A stretch of DNA of 64,000 bases from Riptortus pedestris (taxonomy: Eukaryota > Arthropoda > Insecta > Hemiptera > Alydidae): contig JADPXZ010000007.1 in NCBI GenBank assembly GCA_019009955.1, forward strand, positions 2,073,501-2,137,500, read 5' to 3'. Made by a program: the position numbers and the translations under genes. Shown one piece after another: positions 10,795-24,244 of the stretch. The notes under the pieces are model-generated. The model saw nothing but the letters and a program-made list of their open reading frames with translations, was not told where the DNA came from and did not search any database. Position 1 is the stretch's first letter; each line of letters begins with the position of its first letter.

Positions 10795-11335
10795 TAAATT
10801 GCAAATATCTCGGTTAATATTGAATTTAGCGAAAATATTTATATAACAATAGTTATAGAAAATTTAATTTACAACAAGATTGGTTATGTACAATTTTTCG
10901 ATAAGACTCATAATAACGGAGATATTAGCGAATTTTGTATTTTAATCTCTAAACACTACTGCAAAAATCATATTTAGTTGCTATTTTAATTCTTTATAGG
11001 CAAATATCTCGGTTAATATTTACTCTAGAGAAAAAGTGCATATAACAACAATTGTAGAGCATCAATAGTTCAACAAGATTGGTTCTATAACATTTTACTG
11101 TCAGTCCCATAATAACGGAGATATTTGGAATATTAGCTAAAATAAATAGATTAGGTGAACTAATATTGTGCAATACTTTAAACGCAAATATCTTGGTTAA
11201 TATTTACAATATAGAGCAAAGTGGTATATAACAATTATTGTAAAGAACATTAAATTTTGCCAATAACATTGGTTTCTTATAACATTTTACTCTCAGGCTC
11301 CATAATAACGGAGATATATACGTTTTTATATTTGA
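10795..11335 (+). repeat. Inverted-repeat elements where exon 4 should be
   Basis: Three elements (one B-like, two A-type). In the right arm the matching interval (58845-60340) is much longer and contains exon 4 at 59693-59792. Here the A-type element at 11000-11130 follows the TTTATAGGCAAATATCTC spacer directly, so about 0.9 kb including the exon is missing. The simplest cause is unequal recombination between elements. Confidence 0.7.
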
Positions 11336-11361
11336 CTCTTTCAAAACTCAAAATTTTCTAC

Positions 11362-11613
11362 CTGAGCAATGTTTGGTGATGTCTGGCGTTGGCTTTTAAA
11401 CAGCTGTATAGACATCTCCTTGTACCTCTCGGTCAGCCCGGAGCGCATTTCCTCATCATAGTCGATTCCTAGGCTTCCGCAAGTCATTTCCTTCTGAGCC
11501 TGCATCATGAGTGAGAAGCTCGCGTCTCTATCTTTTTCAGGGATATATTCAGTATTCGAAAGTGTATCTTCAGCTGGACCTGCACATATGACGTAAATAG
11601 AAATCATGTTGAC
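11362..11613 (-). CDS. OR left copy, exon 3 (frameshifted)
   Basis: Counterpart of 58554-58801, acceptor TTTTTTGAG, donor GTAGAA. 252 nt against 248 in the right copy: one extra base near the CAVQLKIH region, two extra near ETRALLMMQ, one extra at the ERYK region. The middle, MMQAQKEMTCGSLG, is in the same frame in both. The open 95-residue frame seen here is partly the wrong frame at both ends. Confidence 0.8.
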
Positions 11614-11639
11614 CTCAAAAAATAACAAAAGTTAATAAA

Positions 11640-13440
11640 TAACTCGGTAAATATTTACCATTAGTAGCAAAAGTGTATATAACAATATTTTAAAGACCAT
11701 TAAATTTGGCAAATAACATTGGTTCCTATAACATTAAACTCACAGGCTCATAATAACGGAGATATTTTTGGAATCTTTGTTACGAAAAGTCAAAAATAAT
11801 TTGAGGATGCACTAACATTAGTGCAACACTTTAAACGCTAATAACTCTGTTAATATTTACTCTACGAGAAAAAGTGCATATAACAACATTTGTAGAGCAT
11901 CAATATTTCAACAAGTTTGGTTCTATAAGATTTTACTCTCAGGCTCATAATAACGGAGATATATTTGGAATATTTGTTAAGAATAGCTTGAAATATAATC
12001 AGGAGTAGTAATATTGTGCAACAATTTAAACGCTAATATCTCGGTTTAATATTTCCTTTAGAGAAAAAGTTCATATAACAACAATTGTAGAGCATCAATA
12101 GTTCACAACAAGATTGGTTCTATAACATTTTACTCTCAGACTTACATAATAACGGAGATATTTTGGAATTTCCGTAAATTCATCTCTCCCTTTTAAGGCT
12201 ACCCCCATCCTATTACGTCCGTGGTTTTTCCTGCTTTAAATATAGTTTAAAATCGGGATATCTCCGTTATTATGCATCGAGATCGAAAATTGTTAAAGAA
12301 CCAATGTTATCGCAAATGTAATTTCTCTTATAAATAATTTGTTTATATACACTTTTTCTCTATTGAGAATAATAACCGAGATATTTGTGTTTAATTTTAA
12401 CTTTTTCATATGAAAAAAGAAGAGAGGGGGTTTAGAGAGGGTTGGTTCTAAAATTCTAAATATATCCGTTTGATTATGCGCAGATCGAAATATTGTATAT
12501 AACCAATCTTAATTGCAAATTTAATTTACCTATAAATATTGTTATATACACTTTTTTCTCTATTGGTGAATATTTACCCGAGATATTTTGCGATGTTTTA
12601 AATTGAAAACCCAGCAATTAACCGAAAGAAAAAAGAGGAGAGGGGGTTTAGAAGGGGCGGTTCTAAAATTCAAAATAACTCCGTTATTATGCGTCGGATC
12701 GAAATATTGTATATAACCAATCTTATTGCAAATTCTAATATAGCTATAAATCTTGTTATATATACAAACATTTTTCTCTATTGTGAATATTTAACCGAGT
12801 TATTTAGCGTGATTTGAATTGAAAACCCATCAATAAACGATAAGATAACTTGAGATAATACGGAGACAGAAATAGAAAAAAATCCGAAATATCTCCGTTA
12901 TTAATGCCTCAGATTCGAGAACAATATGTACAGCAAACAATCATATTGTCAAAATTTAATTATCTATAAATATTTGTTATAATACATTTGTATCTCTATG
13001 GTGACATATTAACCGGAGAGACCGAGATATTTGCGTGTTTTTAATTGAAAACCCATTAATTAACCGTAAAAGATAACTGAGATATAACGGAGAAAGGAAT
13101 AGAAAAATTCAAAATATCTCAGTTATTATGCGTCGGATCAAAAAATAATATATAACCAATCTTATTGCAAATTTAATTGTCTATAAATATTGTTATATAC
13201 ACGTTTTCTCTATTGTTAATATTAACCGAGATATTTGAGTTATTTGTAAATTATTCATTTGAGAAAGAGTAGAGGGGGTTTAGAGAGGGGTGGTTCTAAA
13301 ATTCAAAATATCTCCGTTATTATGCGTCGGATCGAATAATTTTATATAACCAATCCTGTTGCAAATTTAATTTACTATAAATATTGTTATATACACTTTT
13401 TGTCTAAAGTTAATAATAACCGAGATTTTGGCACTTTTGT
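11640..13440. repeat. Intron 2-3 elements, left copy
   Basis: A-type elements in plus orientation (11640-12170), a short island (12175-12240, GGCTACCCCCATCCTATTACG; counterpart 58140-58210), then B-type elements in reverse orientation (12255-13440). The right arm has instead an expanded 192-bp tandem array. Confidence 0.75.
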
Positions 13441-13450
13441 GTTGACTTAC

Positions 13451-13793
13451 CGCTGTCATGTATAGCGAAGCGAAGAACAGGAAGTCGACCAGGTAGGCGG
13501 AAGCGTAGCCCACTTCCGTCGTCGTGTCGAACGGGAAGTACAGCAGATGCGGAAGGTAGAAATTGAGACTTCCGCCTCGGTTCATCCCCGACGGGAAATA
13601 CAACATTTTGCACAACGGGAAATAGACCATGTTCGAGAGGAAAGACAGGAAGTACATTATCTGTACGAATTTCAGCTTCCTGTCTATTTCCGGTCTTATA
13701 TTGGCCTTGAGCCGGCTCACATCCGGGTCCGCAGACTCATTTCCGTAGGTGTCCAGACCATCGTGCACCATTTTCATCAACATTGTAATGGAT
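13451..13793 (-). CDS. OR left copy, exon 2 (intact)
   Basis: 343 nt between acceptor TTTGTAG and donor GTAAGT, open throughout, phase 2 in and phase 0 out. It encodes SITMLMKMVHDGLDTYGN, a charged loop with RLKANIRPEIDRKLKFVQ, a hydrophobic stretch (MYFLSFLSNMVYFPL), then the extracellular-loop signature LPHLLYFPFDTTTEVGY, typical of insect ORs (LP...YPFD...Y), and a further membrane stretch (YLVDFLFFASLYMTA). It shows what the damaged right-arm exon 2 should read. No frameshift is seen, although the rest of this gene copy is broken. Confidence 0.9.
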
Positions 13794-13799
13794 CTACAA

Positions 13800-16700
13800 A
13801 CAAGAAAATGCAAATATCTCGGTAAATATAAACAATAGACAAAAAGTGAATATAACAATATTTATAGTAAATTTAATTTGCAATAAGATTGGTTATATAC
13901 AATGTTTTGATCCGACGCATAATAACTGAGATTTTTTGAACTTTCTATCTCGCTCTCAGCTAAACCCCTACTAATTAATCTTGGGGTTTCTACTAAAAAA
14001 TGCAAATATCTCGGTTAATATTTACAATAGAGAAAATATGTATATAACAATATTTATAGACAATTAAATTTGCAATAAGATTGGTTATATACATTTTTTC
14101 AATCCGACGCATAATAACGGAGATATTTTGAATTTTCTGTTCCTTCTATCTCCTTATATCTCAGTTTATCTTACGTTTAATTAATGGGTTTTTCATTAAA
14201 ACACCAAATATCTCGGTTAATATTCATAATATAGAAAATATGTATATAACAATATTTATAGAGAATTAAATTTGCAATAAGATTGTTTATATACAATTTT
14301 TTGATCCGACGCATAATTACGGAGATATTTCGGATTTTCTGTTCCTTTCTCCGTTATATCTCAGTTATCTTAGGGTTTAATGATGGGTTTTCATTTAAAA
14401 CACGCAAATATCTTGGTTAATATTAACAATAGACAAAAAATTTATATAACAATATTTATAGTAACAATATTTATAGTAAATTAAATTTGCAATAAGATTG
14501 GTTATGTACAACTTTTTGATCGAACGCATAATAACGGAGATATATTGAACTTTCTATCTCGCTCTCAGCTAAATCCCTCAGTAGGATTAATTAAACGTGG
14601 TTTTTCTACTAAAAAATGGAAATATCTAGGTTAATATTCAAAATAGAGAAAAAGTGCATATAACAAAATTTTATAGTAAATTACATTTTGCAATAAGATT
14701 GGTTATATAACAATTTTCGATCCGACGCGTAATAACGGAGATATTTTGAATTTTAGATCCACCCCTCTCTAAACCCCCTCTCCTCTTTTCCAAATGAGAC
14801 ATTTTGCATTAAAACAACAAATATCTCGGTTAATATTCACAATAGACAAAAAGTGTAATAACAAAATTTATATAAATTAAGTTTGCAACAAGATTGGTCT
14901 GTACAACTTTTTGATCGGACGCATTAAACTGAGATATTTCGGATTTTCTATCTCGGCTCTCATCTAAATCAAGAGAGGATTATCAAAATTGGACGTTCGG
15001 TGGTTTTTACTTTTGACTAAAACATGCAAATAACTAGGTTACATATTCACAATAGAGAAAAAGTGTATTTAACAATAATTATAGTAAATTAAATTTAGCA
15101 ATAAGATTGGTTATATACAATTTTTGCGAATCCGACGCATAAATAACGGAGATAATTTTGAATTTTCTATCTCGCTCTTCCCTAAATAACACAATAACTT
15201 GTCTTGGGCTCACTAAAGGAGACAATTTTAACTAAAAAAAGCAAATAATCTCGGTATAATATTTTACAATAGAGAAAAAGTGTATATAACTATATTTATG
15301 GTAAATTAAATGTGCAATAAGATTGTTTCTATGACCAATTTTCTGATCCGATCATAATAACGGAGATATTTCGGATTTTCTATTCCTTTCTCCGTTATAT
15401 CTCCAGTTATCTTACGTTCGGTTAATTGATTGCTTTTCAATTAAAACACGCAAATATCTAGGTTGATATTAACAATAGAGAAACATTGTATATAACAATA
15501 TTTATAGACAATTAAATTTGCAATAAGATTGGTTATTTACAATTTTTCGATCCGACGCATAATAACGGAGATATTTTGAATTTTAGAACCACCCCTCTCT
15601 AAACCCCCTCTCCTCTTTCTCAAATGAACTATTTACAATGAAACACAAATATCTCGGTTAATATTCACAATATACAAAAAGTGCAATAACAATATTTATG
15701 GACAATTTAATGTACAATAAGATTGGTTATATACAATTTTTCGATCCGACGCCTAATAACGGAGATATTTCGGATTTTCTACTCCTTTCTCCGTTATATC
15801 TCAGTTATCTTACGGTTAATTGATGGGTTTTCAATTAAAACACGCAAATATCTCGGTTAATATTCACAATAGAGAATAAATGTATATAACAATATTTATA
15901 GTAAATTAAATTTGCAACAGGATTGGTTATATAAAATTATTCGATCCGACGCATAATAACGGAGATATTTTGAATTTTAGAACCACCCCTCTCCTCTTTC
16001 TCAAATGAACTATTTACAATGAAACACAAATATCTCGGTTAATATTCACAATAGAGAATAAATGTATATAACAATATTTATAGATAATTAAATTTGCAAC
16101 AAGATTGGTTATATACAATTTTTTGATCCGACGCATAATAACGGCGATATTTCGGATTTTCTATTCCTTTCTCCGTTATATCTCAGTTATCTTACGGTTA
16201 TTTAATGGGTTTTCAATTAAAACATGCAAATATCTCGGTTAATATTAACAATAGCGAAAATGTTTATATAACAATATTTATAGTAAATTAAATTTGCAAT
16301 AACATTGGTTCTATACAATTTTTTTTCCGACTCAAATAACGGAGATATTTCGAATTTTAGATCCACCCCTCTCTAAACCCCCTCTCTCTTTTCCAAATGA
16401 GACATTTTGCATTAAAACACAAATATCTCGGTAAATATTAACAATAGAGAAAAACTGTATATAACAATATTTATAGACAATTAAATTTGAAACAAGATTG
16501 GTTATATAGAATTTTTCGATCCGACGCATAATAACGGAGATATTTTGGATTCTCTATTCCTTTCTCCGTAATATCTCAGTTATCTTACGGTTAATTGTTG
16601 GGTTTTCAATTAAAACACGCAAATATCTCGGTTAATATTCACAATAGAGAAAAAGTGTATATAACATATATTATAGTAAATTTAATTTGCAATAAGTTTT

Positions 16701-19700
16701 GTTCTATACAATTTTTCGATCCGACGCATAATAACGGAGATATTTCGGATTTTCTATTCCTTTCTCCGTTATATCTCAGTTATCTTACGGTTAATTGATG
16801 GGTTTTCAATTAAAACACGCAAATATCTCGGTTAATATAAACAATAGAGAAAATATGTATATAACAATAGTTATAGTAAATTAAATTTGCAATAAGATTG
16901 GTTATATACAATTTTTCGGTCCGACGCATAATAACGGAGATATTTCGAATTTTAAATCCACCCCTCTCTAAACCCCCTCTCCTCTTTCTCAAATGAACTA
17001 TTTGCAATGAAACACAAATATCTTGGTTAATATTCACAATAGAGAAAAAGTGTATATAACAATATTTATAGAGAATTAAATTTGCAATAAGATTGGTTAT
17101 ATACAATTTTTCGATCCGACGCATAATAACGGAGATATTTCGGATTTTCTATTCCTTTCTCCGTTATATCTCAGTTATCTTACGGTTAATTGATGGGTTT
17201 TCAATTAAAACACGCAAATATCTCGGTTAATATTCACAATAGAGAAAATGTGTATATAACAATATTTATAGACAATTAAATTTGCAATAAGATTGGTTAT
17301 ATACAATTTTTCAGTCCGACGCATAATAACGGAGATATTTCGGATTTTAGATCCACCCCTCTCTAAACCCCTCTCTTCTTTTCCAAATGAGACATTTTGC
17401 ATTAAAACACAAATATCTCGGTTAATATTCACAATATACAAAAAGTGCAATAACAATATTTATAGTAAATTAAATTTGCAATAATATTGGTTATATACAA
17501 TTTATCGATCCGACGCATAATAACGGAGATATTTCGGATTTTATATTCCTTTCTCCGTTATATCTCAGTTATCTTACGGTTAATGTATTGGTTTTCAATT
17601 AAAACACGCAAATATCTTGGTTAATATTTACACTAGATAAAACATGTATATAACAATATTTATAGTAAATTTAATTTGCAATAAGATTGGTTCTATACAA
17701 TTTTTCGATCCGACGCAAAATAACGGAGATATTTCGATTTTCTATCCTTTCTCCGATATCTCAGTTATCCTTACGGTTATTTTAATGGGTTTTCAATTAA
17801 AACACGCAAATATCTCGGTTAATATTCACAATAGAGAAACAGTGTATATAACAATATTTATAGTAAATTAAATTGCAATAAGATTGGTTATATAAATTTT
17901 TCGATCCGACGCATAATAACGGAGATATTTCGGATTTTCTACTCCTTTCTCGTAATATCTCAGTTATCTTACGGTTATTTAATGGGTTTTCAATTAAAAC
18001 ACGCAAATATCTCGGTTAATATTTACCATAGAGAATAAACGTATATAACAATATTTATAGACAATTAAATTTGCAATAAGATTGGTTATATAACATTTTA
18101 CGATCCGACGCATAATAACGGAGATATTTCGAATTTTAGATCCACCCCTCTCTAAACCCCTCTTTCTTTTCAAATGAGACATTTTGCATTAAAACACAAA
18201 TATCTCGGTTAATATTCACAATATACAAAAAGTGCAATAACAATATTTATAGACAATTTAATGTACAATAAGATTGGTTTATTACAATTTTCGATCCGAC
18301 GCATAATAACGGAGATATTTCGGATTTTCTATCTTTCTCCGTATATCTCAGTTATCTTACGGTTATTTAATGGGTTTTCAATTAAAACACGCAAATATCT
18401 CGGTTAATATTCACAATAGAGAAAAAGTGTATAAACAATATTTATTAGTAAATTAAATTTGCAATAAGATTGGTTCTATACAATTTTTCGATCCGACGCA
18501 AAATAACGGAGATATTTCGAATTTTAGATCCACCCCTCTCTAAACCCCCTCTCTTCTTTTCCAAATGAGACATTTTGCATTAAAACACAAATATCTCGGT
18601 TAATATTCACAATATACAAAAAGTGCAATAACAATATTTATGGACAATTTAATGTACAATAAGATTGGTTATTTACAATTTTTCGATCCGACGCATAATA
18701 ACGGAGATATTTTGGATTCTCTATTCCTTTCTCCGTAATATCTCAGTTATCTTACGGTTAATTGGTGGGTTTTCAATTAAAACACGCAAATATCTCGGTT
18801 AATATAGACAATAGAGAAAACGTGTATATAACAATATTTATAGTAAATTTAATTTGCAATATAATTGGTTATGTACAATTTTTCGATCCGACGCATAATA
18901 ACGGAGATATTTCGAATTTTAGATCACCCCTCTCTAAACCCCTCTCTTCTTTTCCAAATGAGACATTTTGCATTAAAACACAAATATCTCGGTTAATATT
19001 CACAATATACAAAAAGTGCAATAACAATATTTATAGACAATTTAATGTACAATAAGATTGGTTATGTACAATTCTTTCGATCGGACGCATAATAACGGAG
19101 ATATTTCGGATTTTCTTTCCTTTCTCCGTATATCTCAGTTATCTTACGGTTAATTGATGGGTTTTCAATTAAAACACGCAAATATCTCGGTTAATATTCA
19201 AAATAGAGAAAAAGTGCATATAACAATATTTATAGACAATTAAATTTGCAATAAGATTGGTTATATAACAATTTTCGATCCAACGCATAATAAAGGAGAT
19301 ATTTCGGATTTTCTAATCCTTTCTCCGTTATATCTCAGTTATCTTACGGTTAATTGATGGGTTTTATCTCGGTTAATATTTACAATAGAGAAAAGGTGTA
19401 TATAACAATATTTATAGTAACTTTAATTTGCAATAAGATTGGTTATATACAATTTCTCGATCCGACGCATAATAACTGAGATATTTCGGATTTTGATCAT
19501 CCCTCTCTAAACCCCATCTAATTCTCAAATGAACTTTTAAATGAAATACAAATATCTCGGTCAATATTAACAATAGAGAAAAAATGTATATAACAATATT
19601 TATAGTAAATTAAATTTTCAATAAGATTGGTTCTATAACAATTTTAGATCCGATGCAAAATAACTGAGATATTTGGGATTTTCTATCCCGCTCTTCTCTA

Positions 19701-22410
19701 ATCACAATAGCTTATCTTGGGCTCACTAAAGGTTTTTAACTAAAACACGCAAATATCTCGGTTAATATTTACAATAGAGAAAAGGTGTATATAACAATAT
19801 TTATAGTAACTTTAATTTTAAATAAGATTGGTTATATACAATTTCTCGATCCGAAGCATAATAACTGAGATATCTTGAATTTTCTATCTTGCTCTTAGCT
19901 AAACCCCTACTAATTAATCTTGGTTTTTCTACTAAAAAATGCAAATATCTCGGTTAATATTTACAATAGAGAAAAAGTGTATATAACAATATTTATAGAC
20001 AATTAAATTTGCAATAAGATTGGTTATGTACAATTTTTCGATCCGATGCATAATAACGGAGATATTTCGGATTTTCTGTTCCTTTCTCCGTTATATCTCA
20101 GTTATCTTAGGGTTTAATGATGGGTTTTCATTTAAAACACGCAAATATCTTGGTTAATATTAACAATAGAGAAAACATGTATATAACAATATTTATAGTA
20201 AATTTAATTTGCAATAAGATTGGTTATATACAATTTTTCGATCCGACGCATAATAACGGAGATATTTGGGATTTTCTATCCCGCTCTTCCCAAATAACAC
20301 AATAGCTTATCTTGGGCTCACTAATGGTTTTTAACTAAAACAAGCAAATATCTCGGTTAATATTCACAATAGAGAAACAGTGTATATAACAATATTTATA
20401 GTAAATTAAATTTGCAATAAGATTGGTTATGTACAATTTTTTGATCGGACGCATAATAACGGAGATATTTCAGATTTTCTATTCCTTTCTCCGTTATATC
20501 TCAGTTATCTTACGGTTAATTGATGGGTTTTCAATTAAAACACGCAAATATCTCGGTTAATATTCACAATAGAGAAACAGTGTATATAACAATATTTATA
20601 GTAAATTAAATTTGCAATAAGATTGGTTATGTACAATTATTTGATCGGACGCATAATAACGGAGATATATTGAACTTTTTTTGCCGCTCTTCTCTAAATA
20701 ACACAATAACTTATCTTGGGCTCACTAAAGGTTTTTAACTAAAACAAGCAAATATCTCGTTTAATATTAACAATAGAGAAAATGTGTATATAACAATATT
20801 TATAGTAAATTAAATTTGCAATAAGATTGGTTATGTGCAATTTTTCGATCTGAAGCATAATAACTGAGATATTTAGACTTGAATAATTCGCTATCCGATA
20901 ACTTATCTTAGGATATTATGATGGTTTTATACTTAAATATGAGAATATCATCGGTTAATATTAACAATAGAGAAAATATGTATATAACCAAATTGATAGA
21001 AAATTAAATTTGCAATAAGATTGGTTATATACAATTTTGTGATCCGAGGTATAATAACGGAGATATTTGGGATTTTCTTGCCCACTCTTCGGTAAACCCC
21101 CACTACCTTATATTGTGTTTTACTAAAGGTTTTTAACAAAAACACGCGAATATCTACGTTAATGTTTACAATAGAGAAAAATAGTATATAACAATATTTA
21201 AAGACAATTAAATTTGCAATAAGATTGGTTATTTACAATTTTTCGATCCGATGTATAATAACGGAGATATTTCGGATTTTCTATCCCGCTTTTCTCTAAA
21301 CCCCCACTACCTTATATTGGAGTTCACTAAAGGTTTTTAACTAAAACAAGCAAATATCTCGGTTAATATTTACAATAGAGAAAAAGTGTATATAACAATA
21401 TTTATAGTAAATTAAATTTGCAATAAGATTGGTTATATACAATTTATCGATCCGACGCATAATAATAAAAATATTTAGACTTGAATACTTCGCTTTCAAC
21501 TAACTTATATTGTAGTTTATACGAGGGTTTAAACCGAAACAAGCGAATATCTCGGTTAATATTCACAATAGAGAAAGTGTGTGTATATAACAATATTTAT
21601 AGGTAATTACATTTACAGTAAGATTGATTCTATACAATTTTTCGATGCTACTCATAATAACGGAGATGTTTTGAATTTGCTATCCCGCTCTTTGCTAAAC
21701 CCCTACTAGCTTATATTGGGGCTCACTAAAGGTTTTTAACTAAAACAGACAAATATCTCGGTTAATATTCAAGATAGAGAAAAAGTGTATATAACAATAT
21801 TTATAGTAAATTAAATTTGCAAAACGATTGATTCTATAACATTTTACTCTCAGACTCATAATAACGGAGATATTTGGAATTTGCTATCCCGCTCTTTGCT
21901 AAACCCCTACTAGCTTATATTAAGGTTCACTACAGGCTTTGTAACTAAAACACGCAAATATCTCGGTTAATATTCACAATAGAGAAACAGTGTATATAAC
22001 AATATTTATAGTAAATTAAATTTGCAATAAGATTGGTTATGTACAATTCTTTGATCGGACGCATAATAACGGAGATATATTGAACTTTTTATCTCGCTCT
22101 CTGCTAAACTACTAATTAATCTTGGGTTTTATACTAAAAAATGCCAATATCTCGGTTAATATTTACAATAGAGAATACATGTATATAACAATATTTATAG
22201 ATAATTACATTTGCAACAAGATTGGTAATATACAATTTTTTGATCCGACGCATAATAACGGAGATATTTCAGATTTTCTATTCCTTTCTCCGTTATATCT
22301 CAGTTATCTTACGGTTAATTGATGGGTTTTCAATTAAAACACGCAAATATCTCGGTTAATATTCACAATAGAGAAACAGTGTATATAACAATATTTATAG
22401 ACAATTACAT
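13800..22410 (+). repeat. Long tandem array of B-type elements (intron 1-2, left copy)
   Basis: More than 40 B-type elements (AAATATCTCGGTTAATATTC ... TTCGATCCGACGCATAAT AACGGAGATATTT), all in one orientation. Spacers fall in classes. S1 has CTCCGTTATATCTCAGTTAT and GGGTTTTCAATTAAAACACGC. S2 has CACCCCTCTCTAAACCCC. S3 has CGCTCTTC and TTATCTTGGGCTCACTAAAG. Between 15.5 and 19.1 kb S1 and S2 largely alternate, giving a dimer of about 390 bp. The mirror array in the right arm (54106-55860) is only about 1.75 kb. Confidence 0.85.
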
Positions 22411-22424
22411 TTGCAATAATTCGA

Positions 22425-22500
22425 CTTTTGTACTCTGCCCTTTATTTAAACAGGAAACTTGTAATGGACATTGTAATAAGTGGGGTAGGGCTAAAGAGAG
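22425..22500. other. Non-repeat island at an array orientation switch, left arm
   Basis: CGACTTTTGTACTCTGCCC ... GTAGGGCTAAAGAGAGATG separates plus-oriented B elements from reverse-oriented ones. Inverted counterpart at 54005-54105. It follows a truncated element. Confidence 0.6.
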
Positions 22501-22504
22501 ATGT

Positions 22505-23975
22505 TTATTTCTAAAATCCGAAATATCTCAGTTATTTTGCGTCGGATCGAAAATTGTTATAAAATCAATCTTATTGCAAATTTAATTTACCATAAATATT
22601 GTTATATACACTTTTTCTCTATTGTAAATATTAACCGAGATATTTGCTTGTTTTAGTTAAAAACCTTTAGTGAGCCCAAGATAAGTTATAGTGTTATTTA
22701 GAGAAGAGCGGGATAGAAAATCCCAAATATCTCAGTTATTTTGCGTCGGATCGAAAATTGTTATAGAATCAATCTTATTGCAAATTTAATTTACTATAAA
22801 TATTGTTATAGGAATAGAAAATCCGATATATCTCCGTTATTATGCGTCGGATCGAAAAATTGTACATAACCAATCTTATTGCAAATTTAATTTACTATAA
22901 ATATTGTTATATACACTTTTTCTCTATTGTTAATATTAACCGAGATATTTGCTTGTTTTAGTTAAAAACCTTTAATGAGCCCAAGATAAGCTATTGTGTT
23001 ATTTAGGGAAGAGCGGGATAGAAACTTCGAAATATCTCAGTTATTTTGCATCGGATCTAAAATTGTTATAGAATCAATCTTATTGCAAATTTAATTTACT
23101 ATAAATATTGTTATATACACTTTTTCTCTATTGTGAATATTAACCGAGATATTTGCTTTTTTTAGTTAAAAACCTTTAGTGAGCCCAAGATAAGTTATTG
23201 TGTTATTTATGGAAGAGCGGGATAGGAAATCCCAAATATCTCAGTTATTATGCATCGGATCAGAAAATTGTACATAAACAATCTTATTGCAAATTTAATT
23301 TACCATAAATATAGTTATATACACTTTTTCTCTATTGTAAATATTAACCGAGATATTTGCATTTTTTAGTATAAAACCCATCAGTTAACCGTAAGATAAC
23401 TGAGATATAACGGAGAAAGGAATAGAAAATCTGATATATCTCCGTTATTATGCGTCGGATCGAATATTGTTATAGAATCAATCTTATTGCAAATTTAATT
23501 TACTATAAATATTGTTATATACACTTTTTCCCTATTGTAAATATTAATTGAGATATTTGCTTATTTTAGTTAAAAACCTTTAGTGAGCCCAAGATAAGTT
23601 ATAGTGTAATTTAGAGAAGAGCGGGATAGAAAATCCCAAATATCTCAGTTATTTTGCGTCGGATCGAAAATTGTTATAAAATCAATCTTATTGCAAATTT
23701 AATTTACTATAAATATTGTTATATACACTTTTTCTCTATTGTAAATATTAACCGAGATATTAGCATTTTTATGTTTAAAAGTAGATAATCATGGTATCAA
23801 CTGCCTAAAATAGTGATAAAGGCCTTCTTGAGACAAGAATCAAAATATCTCCGTTATTATGCGTTGTATCGAAAAATTGTACATAAACAATCTAATTGTA
23901 CATTAAATTTTCTACAAATATTGTTATATACATTTTTTCTCTATCGTTAATATTAACAGAGATATTTGAAATTTA
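22505..23975 (-). repeat. B-type tandem array, reversed (intron 1-2, left copy)
   Basis: About eight B-type elements in the opposite orientation to the neighbouring array, with S3-class spacers (GAGCCCAAGATAAGTTAT). It ends at the truncated exon 1. Confidence 0.8.
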
Positions 23976-23977
23976 AA

Positions 23978-24233
23978 ACCTCCTGATGTGCATATGACAC
24001 CTGCCGAAATATGCACTGCTTCTATGATAATGTTAATACTCGGTAACCTAAATAAGCTGCGTAAAGTGACATAGACAAAATATAAGAATTAAGACAGAGT
24101 AGCAAAGTTCTGTAAATCCCATAAGATAGCGTATTTTTCTCTTCGAAGCCGGCCATCTTGAATATCCAGTTGTGTCGGCCTACGAAAAATTCGTAATATC
24201 CAGCCGGAATCGAACCTCTAGGCATTTTCTCTT
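23978..24233 (-). CDS. OR left copy, exon 1 (truncated, frameshifted)
   Basis: Acceptor GTTTGTTTTCAG, then the reading KEKMPRGSIPAGYYEFFVG and a first membrane segment (LLLCLNSYILSMSLYAAYLGY). One base is missing after AYLGY compared with the right copy, which shifts the frame. The last 33 nt or so of the exon and its GTAAGA donor are deleted: sequence goes from AGGAGGT straight to an element flank. An in-frame upstream ATG (MFSEEKMPRG) lies partly before the acceptor and is probably not used, since exon 0 supplies the start. Confidence 0.85.
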
Positions 24234-24244
24234 CTGAAAACAAA

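Noticed and set aside
11341..11628. 95-residue frame (GPAEDTLSNTEY...) as an independent gene
   Set aside because: It is OR exon 3 read partly out of frame because of small insertions; the right copy gives the family-like frame.
13410..13825. Two further open frames over exon 2 of the left OR
   Set aside because: Shadows in other frames; the minus-strand frame with LPHLLYFPFD is the OR.
16332..18182. Many 60-100-residue frames with INRDICVF / YITNLIANLI words
   Set aside because: They are translations of the A and B inverted-repeat elements, recur in all arrays and on both strands, and end at element borders.
13800..23975. CRISPR-like array of regular repeats
   Set aside because: Repeats are about 125 bp with inverted ends, spacers themselves repeat, and the host is a eukaryote.
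24022..24243. MFSEEK as the OR start
   Set aside because: MFS would be encoded before the acceptor TTTTCAG; exon 0 joins exon 1 in frame upstream of MPRG in both arms, so MGKNSKQK is preferred.
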